Notes: generated from the sequence alone by a model not told the origin. Shown: positions 34,701 through 44,301, numbered from the stretch's first letter. The stretch: DNA of 64,000 nt from Lumbricus rubellus (GCA_945859605.1 OX243817.1:32190924-32254923), one strand, 5' to 3'. Numbers and translations: made by a program.

Positions 34701-35488
34701 TCGTTAACAATTGGCCTAACCAAGGCATTCTGAGTTTTACGCTTTCATGCAACCGCCTGACTAACCTGAACGAAATCAAACATTTTTAGGCTTACTTATG
34801 TAATTTTCAATTGTTTGTAGAAGTGTTGCTTCGTGTCTCTACATAGAATCGCCAAAGACTAGACTTACGAAAACAGAAGCAACGATTTCAAGCAAAAGCA
34901 AAACCTGAAGTATAGCGATTTCTCGGTCGAGACATTCTGGGCGCATACTCTTAAAGACGGTCCTCCGTAGATTTAGAGTCTTTATAGCAGCCAATTTTTG
35001 CGAGTCCTGGAAGTAAACGAACAAATATTAGGCTATTAATTTGTTATTAACTTTTAAAGTGTTACACAAGGAACAGAGAAGACAGTCTGGTTGCGATGGT
35101 TCATGTAACGTTTGAAGTACTAAGTAGTCAATAAGTAAAATAAATTGTTTAATTCCTCCGTGGATTGATAATTAATCAATTAACTAATTTTCTCCATTAG
35201 TAAATAAACTAATGCTCCTTTCTTCAATTAATTAACATATTAATTATATAATTCCTTTAATAATTAATCAAGTGAATAATTAGCTCAATAAATCAGTCAC
35301 TGAAGCGCAGTGAATCAACCAGAACGTCAGTCAGTTATCACGCCATTCAATGCTTCAAAAATCAGTATCGATGGCCCATACAATCATACATGTACCTGTA
35401 TATGGCGTCCTTTGTATACAGCCCCAAAACTTCCTTCGCCGAGATTATCGGTCCCTTCATCGTAACAATAATTTCCGATCGTCTTCAT
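20588..35488 (-). CDS. ULK/ATG1-like Ser/Thr kinase with C-terminal ubiquitin-like domain, gene 1
   Basis: Exons read on the minus strand: 35488-35396, 35006-34905, 34500-34450, 33368-33336, 32878-32842, 32321-32271, 31577-31455, 31093-31020, 30575-~30439, 25927-25845, 22968-22936, 21288-21201, 20724-20588. Motifs in order: GEGSFGAV (Gly-loop), AAIKTLNL (Lys), DREIAILQ (helix C Glu), HQNLVHLLHCE, NIHLIME, FCNGGDLGDYLK, HDRGIVHRDLKPEN, ADFGVGKFL, FCGSYCYM, APEIRASKPY, VDLWSVGAM, LVRSLLMHDPQKR, KFLNHTFF. The best family match I know is ULK1/2 (ATG1). The last two exons encode a UBL half ending GRQLEYGSGSSIKDSGI and CQRLPGG plus a short tail. The UBL's first hairpin should sit between 22936 and 21288; the best candidate (22282-22215, SVRVLFTHSC) reaches a stop with no GT donor before it, so one junction is unresolved. 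An in-frame extension upstream of the chosen ATG is open, so the first exon may begin earlier. Catalytic residues are intact; the target is unknown. Confidence 0.8.
21033..21155. repeat. Degenerate GGGGTAATTGTCC array
   Basis: About seven imperfect units of ~16-20 bp of the type GGGGGTAATTGTCC(A/G)GG lie in the intron of kinase gene 1, about 45 bp from the 21201 exon border. Adjacent sequence (20970-21030) is G-rich with a poly-G tract. Probably part of a C/G-rich MITE. Confidence 0.6.
21722..21958 (-). mobile_element. tRNA-derived SINE (minus strand)
   Basis: Read on the minus strand it has a GGTGCGCGGTGGTGTAGTGG head (A-box-like), a GTTCGAATTC B box, the body CACTTGCAATTGCTCGGGCG and TTCGGCGTGAAACTC, and the 3' part GGGAGCGCCTCTGAGTAG shared with the LINE tail at 49080, followed by A/T-rich sequence. 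Same family as 48063-48300, 55612-55825 and the fragment at 52600-52715. Confidence 0.75.
22690..22793. repeat. (ATG)n trinucleotide array
   Basis: About 100 bp of ATG/GAT repeats ending in GAC variants, in an intron of kinase gene 1. Poly-Met and poly-Ile reading frames are artefacts. Confidence 0.95.
23571..23710 (+). repeat. 5' LTR remnant of Ty3/Gypsy element, both ends missing
   Basis: About 140 bp matching the body of the 3' LTR (25122-25262) from CTTACTTACGTACTTAC to ATATACAACATA. It lacks the 16-bp inverted termini present on the 3' LTR. Directly after it comes TTGGCGACGAGGATGGGA, in the position expected of a tRNA primer-binding site. Confidence 0.8.
23712..23729 (+). other. Putative primer-binding site
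   Basis: TTGGCGACGAGGATGGGA immediately follows the LTR remnant. TGGCGAC starts are common in Ty3/Gypsy primer-binding sites. I have not assigned the priming tRNA. Confidence 0.55.
23748..25037 (+). CDS. Ty3/Gypsy retrotransposon integrase (pol C-terminus)
   Basis: An intact 429-codon frame. Residues ~10-60 carry the HHCC zinc finger (LHQGHPG, then CQHCQS). The DDE core shows HIDYAG (first Asp), VSDNGTQFTSGEF (second Asp) and RSNGEAERFV (catalytic Glu). A C-terminal GPLSYRVQVG segment looks like the Ty3-type GPY/F module. Gag, protease, reverse transcriptase and RNase H are absent: the frame starts only ~20 bp after the primer-binding site. This is therefore an internally deleted element, though the integrase frame has no stops. 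It lies in an intron of kinase gene 1, on the opposite strand. The start Met is arbitrary because integrase is normally part of a pol polyprotein. Confidence 0.9.
   Translation: MIIPRSIQSDTLTELHQGHPGMTRMKSLARSFVWWPNMDIEIERVVRTCQHCQSVQAEAPQASVHPWEFPEKPWYRLHIDYAGPTHGHMWLVCVDARTKWAEAIPVKSATSAVTVHILLSLIARFGVPSQIVSDNGTQFTSGEFQQFCKRFGIQHIQTSPYHPRSNGEAERFVRTLKEVLGTKEVTFEVLMYRVHRFLLSYRNTAHATTGVSPAQMLFNRRVQMPLDSMRLRPEDRVRKSQEGQANPVSKDRTFRSGDHVWARDYRNQGKWLDGTILQKTGPLSYRVQVGSKVWRRHIDQLITRMEEDQSEPEPTIGFHNNIPSVSHQFNWTPHQFQSTVGTKSIPETLINPGTVETNISRQMHSPGLEYRTEDLPSVIEPRVVLAPEKEYQDAKYQSRLTDDLGTVPTLVFRRSGREHRRPERLIEEI
25077..25086 (+). other. Polypurine tract of the Gypsy element
   Basis: AGCGGAAGGG lies immediately before the TG that opens the 3' LTR, the usual position of the plus-strand primer. 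Confidence 0.6.
25087..25276 (+). repeat. 3' LTR of Ty3/Gypsy element with 16-bp inverted ends
   Basis: 190 bp beginning TGTTGGATATCATGGA and ending TCCATGATATCCAACA, a perfect 16-bp inverted repeat with TG...CA termini. An AATAAA (ttcAATAAAtg) lies inside. The body is nearly identical to 23571-23710. Confidence 0.8.
25576..25821. mobile_element. MITE with CATAGGCGTACG-type ends
   Basis: Starts CATAGGCGTACGAGG and ends CCGTACGCCT. Inside are TTTTTCGGGCAA repeats and poly-C/poly-G tracts. Relatives at 52066-52245 and 62067-62757 run in the opposite orientation. Its right end is only about 18 bp beyond the splice donor of kinase gene 1 exon 25927-25845. Confidence 0.75.
26200..26490 (-). pseudogene. 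LINE ORF2 3'-end fragment (CR1/L2-like), decayed
   Basis: The minus-strand reading shows LVWRCLLGP, then GRRTFPPHTG, followed by LTQMCFIVALKPSF. This is the pattern vWrCl...GRR.lr...P.t that closes CR1/L2-type LINE polyproteins, as in the better copy at 48301-49113. Frame and motifs are eroded. Confidence 0.5.
26493..26576. mobile_element. MITE end fragment (CAGGGGCGGATACAGAAA)
   Basis: CAGGGGCGGATACAGAAATT is the reverse complement of the right-hand end of the element at 34100-34353 (TTTCTGTATCCGCCCTTG). Only one end is recognisable; it abuts the next element. Confidence 0.5.
26577..28340 (-). mobile_element. Reverse copy of the 44.8-47.5 kb DNA transposon family
   Basis: Left end CAGAGTTTAATTTAGTCCCC corresponds to the CAGTGTTTAATCTAG terminus of the element at 44839-47501. 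Blocks at 26690-26765, 27750-27785, 28000-28200 and 28190-28330 match that element in reverse order and orientation, including one fragment of its 86-bp repeat unit rather than the ~17 copies. Interrupted by the insertion at 26788-27741. The outer end after ~28340 was not found. Confidence 0.65.
26788..27741. mobile_element. Nested hAT-like non-autonomous element with perfect 8-bp target duplication
   Basis: 954 bp starting TAGGGCTGTTGACTTAATCG and ending CGAACAGCAGCCCTA, with ATTAATCG-rich subterminal inverted repeats. It is flanked on both sides by CAAAATAG (26780-26787 and 27742-27749). The 8-bp duplication and short TIR fit the hAT superfamily. No transposase frame. Confidence 0.85.
28341..29945. 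other. Intronic sequence, nothing recognised
   Basis: Part of the ~4.5 kb intron of kinase gene 1. AT-rich, with an AT palindrome near 29225-29265 and short TAGGCCTA motifs. No exon or complete element could be identified. Confidence 0.35.
29946..30080. mobile_element. G/C-rich MITE fragment
   Basis: Contains GGGGGGGCCATGGCCGGATTGGCCCCCC and a terminal GGATCCGCCCCTG. The same GGCCAATCCGGCC motif occurs at 34110-34135, so it belongs to the element family at 34100-34353. Confidence 0.5.
31291..31418. repeat. 64-bp direct tandem duplication
   Basis: Bases 31291-31354 are repeated at 31355-31418 with one mismatch (AAATGAAG / AAATGCAG). It lies in an intron of kinase gene 1, just downstream (in transcription) of the HRD exon that ends at 31455. 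Confidence 0.9.
33122..33205. repeat. Two adjacent perfect hairpins in an intron
   Basis: Hairpin 1: TTATGAGCAGCCATCT (33122-33137) pairs with AGATGGCTGCTCATAA (33151-33166). Hairpin 2: ACATTTGTGCTGACAT (33171-33186) pairs with ATGTCAGCACAAATGT (33190-33205) around a 3-base loop. They are four bases apart, in the intron between exons 33368-33336 and 32878-32842. Confidence 0.85.
34100..34353. mobile_element. hAT-like MITE with perfect 8-bp target duplication
   Basis: Starts CAGGGGCGG and ends CCGCCCTTG. It is flanked by AAAGACAA on both sides (34092-34099 and 34354-34361). Internal GGCCAATCCGGCC, poly-C and TTTTTTGGCC blocks. It lies in the intron between exons 34500-34450 and 33368-33336 of kinase gene 1. 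Confidence 0.85.
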
Positions 35489-35693
35489 GTCTTTCTGTGT
35501 CTTTGTTTCATGAGCTGTGAATGACGCAAATGATTAAACAATAACAATAAATAAGTCAGAATTACATTCCAGCCATCAGCTGATAGATAAGATAGGGAAT
35601 GTAGGTAGACGATTGATGATCATGCTCAAGATCGCAATGGAATATAAATTTAAGTAAATGCATGCTAATTGACCTGGTAGGCGACCGGTGTCG
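35489..35693 (-). promoter_or_regulatory. 5' flank of kinase-UBL gene 1
   Basis: The sequence before the chosen ATG (35488) stays open in frame for several codons and has an acceptor-like TTCACAG at about 35513, so a further upstream exon is possible. No promoter element can be named. Confidence 0.3.
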
Positions 35694-35802
35694 CGTGACA
35701 GTGTCTACCCCCTAAAAGTCTCCCCCGGATACTTTATTTCGAAACATATTCTCCCCGGCGGATCTGTTCCAGAATCAATTCGCCCCCTCCCCCATCCAGA
35801 GA

Positions 35803-35803
35803 C

Positions 35804-35857
<54 letters not shown>

Positions 35858-35859
35858 AT
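35803..35859. repeat. (CAT)n trinucleotide tract
   Basis: About 18 CAT units followed by ATTGGGCTCAATGCCCG. That flank is the reverse complement of the region just before the (ATG)n tail of the LINE at 58242-58652, so the tract is probably the inverted tail of the same LINE family. Confidence 0.85.
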
Positions 35860-35989
35860 ATCATTGGGCTCAATGCCCGTAAGAGTCCGACGCCACTCTC
35901 TGTCTGAGTCTGTCTCGCGTCATGCTGCCCAGCCTCAACCGGTCCGGTCAGCAGGTCTGCTCCATACCATAAACTTCTACTTCTACTTC

Positions 35990-36104
35990 ATTTCTTTCGC
36001 TTCTCAAAACTGTCTTATTTGACCGGGGCTGGAATGGGAGCGCTCCTGAGTAGTAACCTTGAAGGAGCGCTATATCAAATTATCAGTAAATAAATAAATA
36101 AATA
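35990..36104 (+). mobile_element. CR1/L2-like LINE 3' tail
   Basis: GGCTGGAATGGGAGCGCTCC, TGAGTAGTAACCTTGAAGGA and GCGCTATATCAAA match the 3' end of the LINE at 49080-49140 and the SINE tails. Ends in (TAAA)n. Confidence 0.7.
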
Positions 36105-36772
36105 AACATCTTGGAGCAGCTAGACCACCTTGTCTGATTGAAGAGAATATTGGGAGAGAGGCATGAAGGACAACCTGGGACAATGCCCGCATGTGTCCCG
36201 TGCTCTCCCCCGACTCTCTCCACCGGTCTGTCCTGACCGACCTGTGCATGTCTGCTCCACATCATGACACCTTGAAGCATCTGGGTCGCTCTGTCACTTG
36301 TGTCATGGTTTTGGCGGATTTCAATCGTTTTGGTCTTTTCCTGCCAGTGTATCGCCACCCATCTGGCAAACCTTCCTCCTTTGTCCGGGCTTAGGACCGG
36401 CACAGGGACGTTGTTGGTTCCCTGTGGCGGAGGATGGATGCAGTTTAACGTCGTGCCCAGGACTCCAGAGACTATAATATTATTGTGAAATAAAGTCTCC
36501 GGGGGGGGGGGAAGGGGGAGAGAATGTTTCCTCCGCCTACGAAACAAAGTCTCCTCCGTTGAGCGTGAAATCGGCTACAGTCGCATAAAATGTAGGCCTA
36601 TAGATGAGCATATCAAATCGTTAGTTTACGTTGTAAATTATTTAACACGAACACATTTATACTTTTACACCAGAAAAATGTCTTCCAATTCAGATTTTTA
36701 GCCAAGGGAGACTCTGTTACGGGGGGGGGAGAGACTTTGTATCGAAGGCAGACTTTATTTTGTGACACCGGC

Positions 36773-38335
36773 CTACACAAAGGTTTTTAGATTTTACCTT
36801 TAGTAACTAGAGATCTTAATTGACATAGTTTGTTAAGGCAAATTTCCATTTTATAATTAACCTACATGTAGGCTATGTAGTGAAAATAGACCGCAGAGTT
36901 CCAACCGTGCAAATTGATTAGATCTAACTTTTTCACATTGATTTTTTAACGTAGGGCATCAGTGAAAACAATAGATCATAGCCATGTTCGGGCTGTCTTT
37001 ATTATTGGTTGACAGAAAATAAGAGATTGTCTTTGCATGCATGGCGGTTATGAAAGCGAAAGGGAATTGATCGAAATCGAAAGAGAAACTAGAGGAGAAT
37101 AACAATATTTTGATTAGGCCTGAAAGGACAAAGACGGGTCAGATTTCGCAGTCGTAAGAATTTCAACGGTCTAAACAAAGCAGAACAGGAAGCAGAAATC
37201 GATCAACAGTGAACACCATCGCCATATATCATTTGGATGCGGAAAACATCGAACACTATGGATAGCCTATGATTCTTACAAAGTGAACTTTACCGATGCT
37301 AAGAACAAGACCAGCTAATCAAAATTAATCTAGGAGTAAGCCCCCGGCCTAAACTCACGTCCTATTCCACACCGATCCCCGGATATCCAACGACACCGTT
37401 TCCCTCCTAATCACGTTCCGTTTTTCCATCCCACCAGATCCTACGAATAATTATGACGACCGCGAAATGCGATCAGGAACCGACACTCTGACAGTAGACC
37501 TGCGGTACCTACCTGATCTCATCAGACTAAGCACCAGTGTTTAAGTTCTGATTTCCGTGACGCCGTTTGTGTAACCCCGAGATATTTTGGAGTTTTGTAA
37601 AACATTAGGCTACTTTAAATTACTGATTGTCCATAAATTATCAACAGTTCAGTGTCGAGGCTTAAGAAAAACCTTTTCGCGTTTCTTATATCTGCGGCTT
37701 CTGTTATAATTCGCCAATTCCTTCACTAGATTTTAATTGCAAAACTTAGAGTACATTAACCAGAACGAATTTTTAAAATAAATCAACTATATTAAAAACA
37801 ACCACTGAGACTAAACGATTATTATTATTATTATTGTTATTACGAACCAGAGACGAAGAAGTTGACGCTGAACTTGAAAACGAAATCAGTAGCATTATTC
37901 GCGGGAAATTTACAACATAGGCCTTCGCTGATAGGCCTACTATAAATAGCAGCATCGAAATTTACCAAGATGTAAGATACACAGGCCTACAAGCTTCGCG
38001 CAATATATAATTACAACAGAGAATTCTGCTTTTGTTTAACAGTGTTTCTAAAAATCATAACGCAAAGAGAAAGAATCAATAATTATATGATTAGAGTCAT
38101 TAGACTATGCCTTTGCACAATGTTTGTAAAATAATTGGCTGGCTATGAAAAAGCAAGCAGGCCTAGACCTAACAGGACTAAATTAAGACGCCGAACGGTC
38201 GTGGTCTCTATGGCAAGACTTGAGCTTATTGCAAGTTATTGGCCTAACGAGAATCTTTACAAACGAGGTTAGTTAAGAGCCGTTAACAATTATTATTGAA
38301 CGTTATGAGACCACTCCAAACTTTATCCGTAGTAA
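36773..38335. other. Intergenic, nothing recognised
   Basis: Between kinase gene 1 and the long inverted-repeat element. A short TTATTA run lies near 37820-37840. I see no exon with a recognisable domain on either strand. Confidence 0.35.
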
Positions 38336-41300
38336 TAGTCTAGGCTTGGAATTTCAAAAAAGCTCTAGAAATCACTGTTAGAAGCAAATCATGTAACAAT
38401 TTGCTAACCAGTGTTTCTAGACTAATTCGACCCTCCTGAAAACGAAAATCGCGGTTAGCAAGCTGGATTTTGGGCGGTTTCATGGGAAAACAAGATGGCG
38501 GACAAAATGGCTTCTAATTGCTTAAAATGACTAAAAGTAAAGTATTGTATGTGATAGGAACACGGTTTTGGACTCTAAATTAAGACTATAGGGTTCAAGT
38601 AATGCAATGTAATCACAGACATATATGTAGCACTGCAAAAAATCAAAATGGCGGACAAAATGGCGGCTAGAATCTTAAACGGCCATAAATGAAGTTATAT
38701 ATGCAATAGAAACATGATTTCAGAGTCTAAATCAACATTTTCGAGGTCAAGGAATGCGATGGAACCAAGGTCACGTATGTAGCACTGCACGAAAACCAAA
38801 ATGGCGGACAAAATGGCAGCCTGAATCTTAAAATGGCTATATGTGAAGTCAGTGGTGCAATGGAATCATGATTTCAGCGTCTAAGTCAACATGCTCGAGG
38901 TCAAAGAATGCGATGGAACCAATGTCACATAAGTAGCACTGCAAGGAAACCAAAGTAGTGGACAAAATGGCGGCCAGATCCTTGAATTGGCTATTAGTGA
39001 AGTTCTGTATATCTGATGGAATTATGATTCCAGAATGTAAATGAAAATTTTCAGAATCAAGGAATGTGATTTTATTAAGGGAACATAATATATTATGTGA
39101 CACTGCCAGAAACCAGAGACCAAAATGGTCGACAAAATCTTTGACTAGCTATAAATGTATTGAATGTATGTGGTAGAGAGATGATTTCAGATTGTAGGCC
39201 TACTAGTGTATTCTTGGTCGAATAATTTCAAGAAAGTCATATTCTATATTCTATAACCATTAAGCTTAATGCAGTGAGATTATCTAGTGGAAATATTTTA
39301 GTAGCTTATGATTGCACTCAATTAAGTTTAACTATTGCTAGCGCAATATTAATGCTTAAATGTTTCATGACTTGCCTTATCAATTGATCCAATGCTTTAT
39401 GACTTGACTGCTATACGTGTAGGGTAGAGTTAATTCAGGCATTGTTGCTGCTCATGCAGCTGTACCTAAGTGTAGGCTACATAGCAAGATCACACTTCGA
39501 TAGCAGCAGGGCACTATGCTATATGCTTGTTAGCTTTGCATGATCTGCAGTAAGCAAACTCTATAATGTGACTGTGGCACAGGACCAATGCGACTCCACA
39601 TTCGTAAAGATTACTTTCTTCCACCGCACTCCGTCCTAATGAGGATAGTGTGAGCATCAATACATGTATATGGAAGATAGGCCTTTCCCAACTTACAGTT
39701 TGGTAATGAGCTTAACTCAGATGATAGGGGAATGGATGAACTTCGGCTAAGCTGATATTCCCATCACCACCCAAACATCGTTAAATATAAAGCATACACA
39801 TCTGACCCGGCAGTAGGCAACACTTTTTCTTCTTTCACGGAACCACCACTCCACCAGCAACAGCTTCATCTATATACGAGGCTATATCTTTAAATGTCCA
39901 AATGTGGCTGTTGAGAGCTGAATGGACAGGAATGAAGATAGATCAGCTTTGCTTTCAGGCATGCCAAAACATTCAGTCAATTTTCCGACAACTGAGTACC
40001 GCTATTTCAAGACGAAGTTGTGGTCATAGTCACCATTTTTATATGGTTCCACTTTTCTTATAAGCAATGTCCAGGTCCAGTGCCTATCCAAGACAATAAT
40101 TATTGACCCTCTTGTAGCCAATCAAAAGTACCTTTACACGGGCAACCATATTGTATCTGCCAGATCGCCAAATGTCTTCACCTTTGGAGGGTCCCTATTC
40201 CTTGAACCATTGCTTATCCATCAGTAATTTATCTTGAATGGGTCCTGTGAATTGCGATTTATTGGGCATATCGCAAAATTTGGTCATGTCTCATATCATA
40301 ATTATGGTAGCCTATGCAGATGGCTCCGCTTCCTGCAGCGTATTGCCTTTGTGTTGGTTAGGCGGCACTTTGAGGGACTGTATCTGCACGAACTCTACTT
40401 TCCAACTCGGGTGTCCAGCGTTGATTCACACCTTTTCACAGCGCTTATTGTCCATGGGTCACTCCACGCCGTTCCTTAGGAATCTAAAAACTGTGCTATA
40501 TAGTCGTGGTTAGGTCGGGAGTGATACCGAGTAGCCTACCTTAAAGAGGCCTTAAAATATTCTAAATAAATAAATGCTATGCCTCTGTTAAAAAGTTGCT
40601 GACAGGACAAGTTACTTTTCAGAAAGCATCCAATGCCACTGGTTTCAAGGGAAGCTCATGGCACGATATTGATGCCAGGTCCATGGGATAGTCAGCGTGA
40701 TACGGTATGATAAGGTGCTGCATGATAACTTCGTCGGTGTTCTTTTGCAGAACGCTCCTTGGTTTAAGACTTGCTGAGGGAATTAATGATCATGTGATAA
40801 TTTGAATGATCATATCTGGCCAAATAAGGGAACATTGTAGATAGATTCCACAGCACAGGCCCCAGAAGCCGTCTCGTAAAGACCTGACAACAAAAATTGA
40901 CATCAAAATCCGATTGCACACATGACTTCACTTGGAGCCATTTTAGTATACTGGCCGCCATTTTGTCCGCCATTTTAGTCTTCGTGCAGTGTTACATAAT
41001 TATGTGACATTGGTTCCATCATATTCCTTGACCTCGAAAATGTTGACTTAGCCCCTGAAATCATGATTCTATTGCATACATGACTTCACCTATAGCCATT
41101 TTAAAATTCTGGCCGCCATTTTGTCCGCCATTTTGGTTTTCGTGCAGTGCTACATATGTGACCTTGGTTCCATCGCAATCCTTGACCTCAAAAATGTTGA
41201 TTTAGACTCTGAAATCATGTTTCTATTGCATATATAACTTCATTTATGGCCGTTTAAGATTCTAGCCACCATTTTGTCCGCCATTTTGATTTTTTGCAGT

Positions 41301-41586
41301 GCTACATATATGTCTGTGATTCCGTTGCATTCCTTGAACCCTATAGTCTAAATTTAGAGTCTAAAACCGTGTTCCTATCACATACAATACTTTACGTTTA
41401 GTCATTTTAAGCAATTGGAAGCCATTTTGTCCGCCATCTTGTTTTCCCATGAAACCGCCAAAAATCCAGCTTGCTAACCGCGATTTTCGTTTTCAGGAGG
41501 TTCGAATTAGTCTAGAAACACTGGTTAGCAAATTGTTACATGATTTGCTTCTAACAGTGTAATTTTCAGATTCCAAGCCTAGACTA
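38336..41586. mobile_element. 3.25-kb element with ~0.7-0.8 kb inverted arms
   Basis: Left end TAGTCTAGGCTTGGAAT is matched by ATTCCAAGCCTAGACTA at 41570-41586. The arms (38336 to ~39120, and ~40895 to 41586) are largely complementary and each is built of ~150-bp tandem units. Every unit carries a motif like CCAAAATGGCGGACAAAATG. The central ~1.8 kb is single copy; its minus strand reads as broken coding sequence that I cannot assign to a transposase. It resembles a foldback-type DNA transposon. Confidence 0.8.
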
Positions 41587-41708
41587 TAAGCAGTTTTGAT
41601 TTTAATCTCAGTATACACTAGACTGCAGTTCTCATGTAGGCCTAGTAAGTTCTTACAACACAGGCTTTATGGCTTAAACTAGTTCTTTTAGTGCAAAGGC
41701 TGATGAAA

Positions 41709-42132
<424 letters not shown>

Positions 42133-42137
42133 CATCC

Positions 42138-44252
42138 TTAGCGGTCAGTGATTTTGAGAGCCGCATGCAAGAAACATTGAGAAAACCATAGGAGATATTT
42201 CTTCGGGAACCTTGATAAGGCATCGTATTGATCTAAGACGACCGGTGGACCTTCTTCATGAAGCCGCCTAGAGCACTGTCGACCAATGTATTCTATGAAT
42301 TCAATCGCACACAACCTTACAACGATTCCTCCTCGTCTCTCGTCTGCACACACAAACAAACTACCGCGATTAGGAAACACGGTTTGAACGAGGATAACAA
42401 ATCCGAAAACTGTCTGAATTTGTTCGTCGAAAATCGGTGATAATTCGTTCGTCAGAACAGCGGGAAACATATTCCTGAATGTGTTCCAGTCGGCCACGAT
42501 CGTCTTCTGATTTTTCAAGATGATCATCGCACTTCTGCATTGATCTATTGCTAAGTTGTAATCGTGTAAAGCTGTGTACAGAAAGTTAACATGATAGGCG
42601 ACGCTAGTGAAGTAGGAAGGAGAGACCAGAACATTCGCAGAGTGCTTCAAGATTGCTTCAAGTGCCGACACTAAGATTCTGGTTTTATCGTCTACGACTT
42701 TAGATGACGTGTCAATTTTAGGTTTTGAAACTGAACCATCAAAACTGCTCTGTCGAGGCGATTTGAAACATGTCTCGTTTTGTCGATTGCTGTTGAACAG
42801 AGACAGTTTCTTGGAAATAATCATGAGCGAGTCACTCGAATTAATTGACAAGTTTACAGAACTATTAGGCCTATCACGTAGGCCTACGTCGGCTGCAGTG
42901 GCAAAAGATGCATTGGCCATTGAAATGAGGGCATCGTGCTTATCGATTGACTTTTCTTCAGATGTGCAGATCATGAGTTGAAGGTGCTGACAGAGACCTG
43001 CATACAGAGCTTTGAAAGCCGGCGAAAGCCATTCGGAAATACCAGGATCATCTAGAGTTTTGTTGGAAGCTTCTATGTGCAATGGATTTAGCATGTTATT
43101 AAAGAAAAATTGGAGTCTAATATAATTAAAAATCTTAGTTGGAATTGAAATGGTAATTTCGGTCGTTGGATAAGACTTCTCTGTAGTTGGCAGTAGCCTG
43201 GAAAGACATTGCTCTTTAAAATTCAACATCGTTGAAATTTCGGTTGATAGGTCAAAATCATCTGACAAAAAGCCAATCATATTATTTTTACGAATGAAAT
43301 AGTTCGGACAGCATCTTTCAATCAACCATTCAATCATCTGGCATAATAATTCACCAACACATGTTTCCAAGTTCTCATCTGTCCAAAACTCAGGAGGTTT
43401 CTCTTCGCATGCCCAAAGCATCAGGGTCTTAAAGAAGTAGGTACAGAGAATAGTTTTCTCTTCTCCTCCGCATGATTGAACCACTTCGCTCTTGATCAAC
43501 CTAAGCACATGGTAGATGTATTTCTGGACATCAGTCCAACTCTGAATCAAAATTACTTCCGCTTGTGAAAATGAAAATCTCCATTGAGTGTCATCATCTG
43601 GATTACTTTGATGAGGCTTTGGAACCAAGTGACATCCGAATCCGACGATTTGGTCAATGACGCTCTTTGGAGGCCAACCATTCTTCCGTTCACGAGTTAT
43701 CCAATCAGCGGCCTCTGGAGGCCAAACTGGGCAGTAAATGGCCTCCACTCGATCAATTACAAAATTCCGAAAGTTTTTAAAGTTGCTGTTAAGTGAGCAC
43801 AGAGCTTGATGGAACTTCTCGAATCCACCTTTTGGAAACATTCGTGCCGCCTTTCTCCATGACGGTCCTTTTGCGTATTCTTCCCAGTGGTCTAAGTTCT
43901 GCCTTGGACGTTCTTCCATTGGCATAGTACGACGGTAGAATCTAACACCATCAACAGCGGCTGTTGTAAGTCGTGCGTACCCAACGCTGACGTCTTCAGT
44001 TTCGATTGTAAGCACTGTGCCTTGAAAATTCGTAGGAACTGATCTACGATGTGGAACTGCACAGATATCGATTGGCCATATCACCATGTCGATGTCCGTT
44101 GGATCGGTGAGCGCATAGCAGAAGGGTCTTTCGCACAGACTACCACTTAGCAAACTCCAATATGAATTCGTTCTCGTGAAAAACCACTGTCGAAAATTCT
44201 CGTAATCTTCATCGGATCTTTGTGAATCTCCTGAAGTCATAATACCATGCAT
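42138..44252 (-). CDS. Mab-21 domain cGAS-like nucleotidyltransferase, divergent copy 4
   Basis: Single exon, 704 aa, clearly related to but diverged from copies 1-3. Motifs: G37-S38 (LLSGSLCE), D53 and D55 (TDIDMVI), a third acidic residue in FVIDRVEAI, then CPVWPPEAADW, GWPPKSVIDQI, CHLVPKPHQ, WRFSFSQAE, CTYFFKTLMLWACEE and CPNYFIRKNN. Between the second and third acidic residues it has an extra ~55 residues (including a WEEYAKGPSWRKA stretch) absent from the others. The C-terminal block LSPIFDEQIQTVFGFVIL corresponds to the conserved end of the other copies; before it, ALHDYNLAIDQCRSAMIIL looks like a TPR-type helix pair. The triad is intact, so it is predicted active. Met5 is an alternative start. 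The gene sits between the two kinase-UBL genes. Confidence 0.9.
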   Translation of the reverse strand: MHGIMTSGDSQRSDEDYENFRQWFFTRTNSYWSLLSGSLCERPFCYALTDPTDIDMVIWPIDICAVPHRRSVPTNFQGTVLTIETEDVSVGYARLTTAAVDGVRFYRRTMPMEERPRQNLDHWEEYAKGPSWRKAARMFPKGGFEKFHQALCSLNSNFKNFRNFVIDRVEAIYCPVWPPEAADWITRERKNGWPPKSVIDQIVGFGCHLVPKPHQSNPDDDTQWRFSFSQAEVILIQSWTDVQKYIYHVLRLIKSEVVQSCGGEEKTILCTYFFKTLMLWACEEKPPEFWTDENLETCVGELLCQMIEWLIERCCPNYFIRKNNMIGFLSDDFDLSTEISTMLNFKEQCLSRLLPTTEKSYPTTEITISIPTKIFNYIRLQFFFNNMLNPLHIEASNKTLDDPGISEWLSPAFKALYAGLCQHLQLMICTSEEKSIDKHDALISMANASFATAADVGLRDRPNSSVNLSINSSDSLMIISKKLSLFNSNRQNETCFKSPRQSSFDGSVSKPKIDTSSKVVDDKTRILVSALEAILKHSANVLVSPSYFTSVAYHVNFLYTALHDYNLAIDQCRSAMIILKNQKTIVADWNTFRNMFPAVLTNELSPIFDEQIQTVFGFVILVQTVFPNRGSLFVCADERRGGIVVRLCAIEFIEYIGRQCSRRLHEEGPPVVLDQYDALSRFPKKYLLWFSQCFLHAALKITDR

Positions 44253-44301
44253 TCTAGGTTGTGGCAGTTTGAATAGCTTACGCTAACAAGGAAAGTAATA
44301 C

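Larger units (their letters stand above)
35694..36772. mobile_element. Larger copy of the GGTGTCGCGTGACA MITE with inserts
   Basis: Ends ACCGGTGTCGCGTGACAG and TGTGACACCGG match the 8611-9004 element, as do internal GTCTCCCCCGG and GACTTTATTTCG segments. The middle is interrupted by a (CAT)n tract (35803-35859), a LINE 3' tail (about 35990-36104) and unassigned sequence (36105-36470). Confidence 0.7.

Noticed and set aside
36083..36547. 154-codon minus-strand frame
   Set aside because: It runs through MITE and LINE-tail sequence with poly-Pro from a poly-G tract; no family resemblance strong enough to name.
39600..40500. Transposase in the centre of the inverted-repeat element
   Set aside because: The minus strand reads as broken coding-like sequence, but I could not match it to any transposase family, so no call is made.
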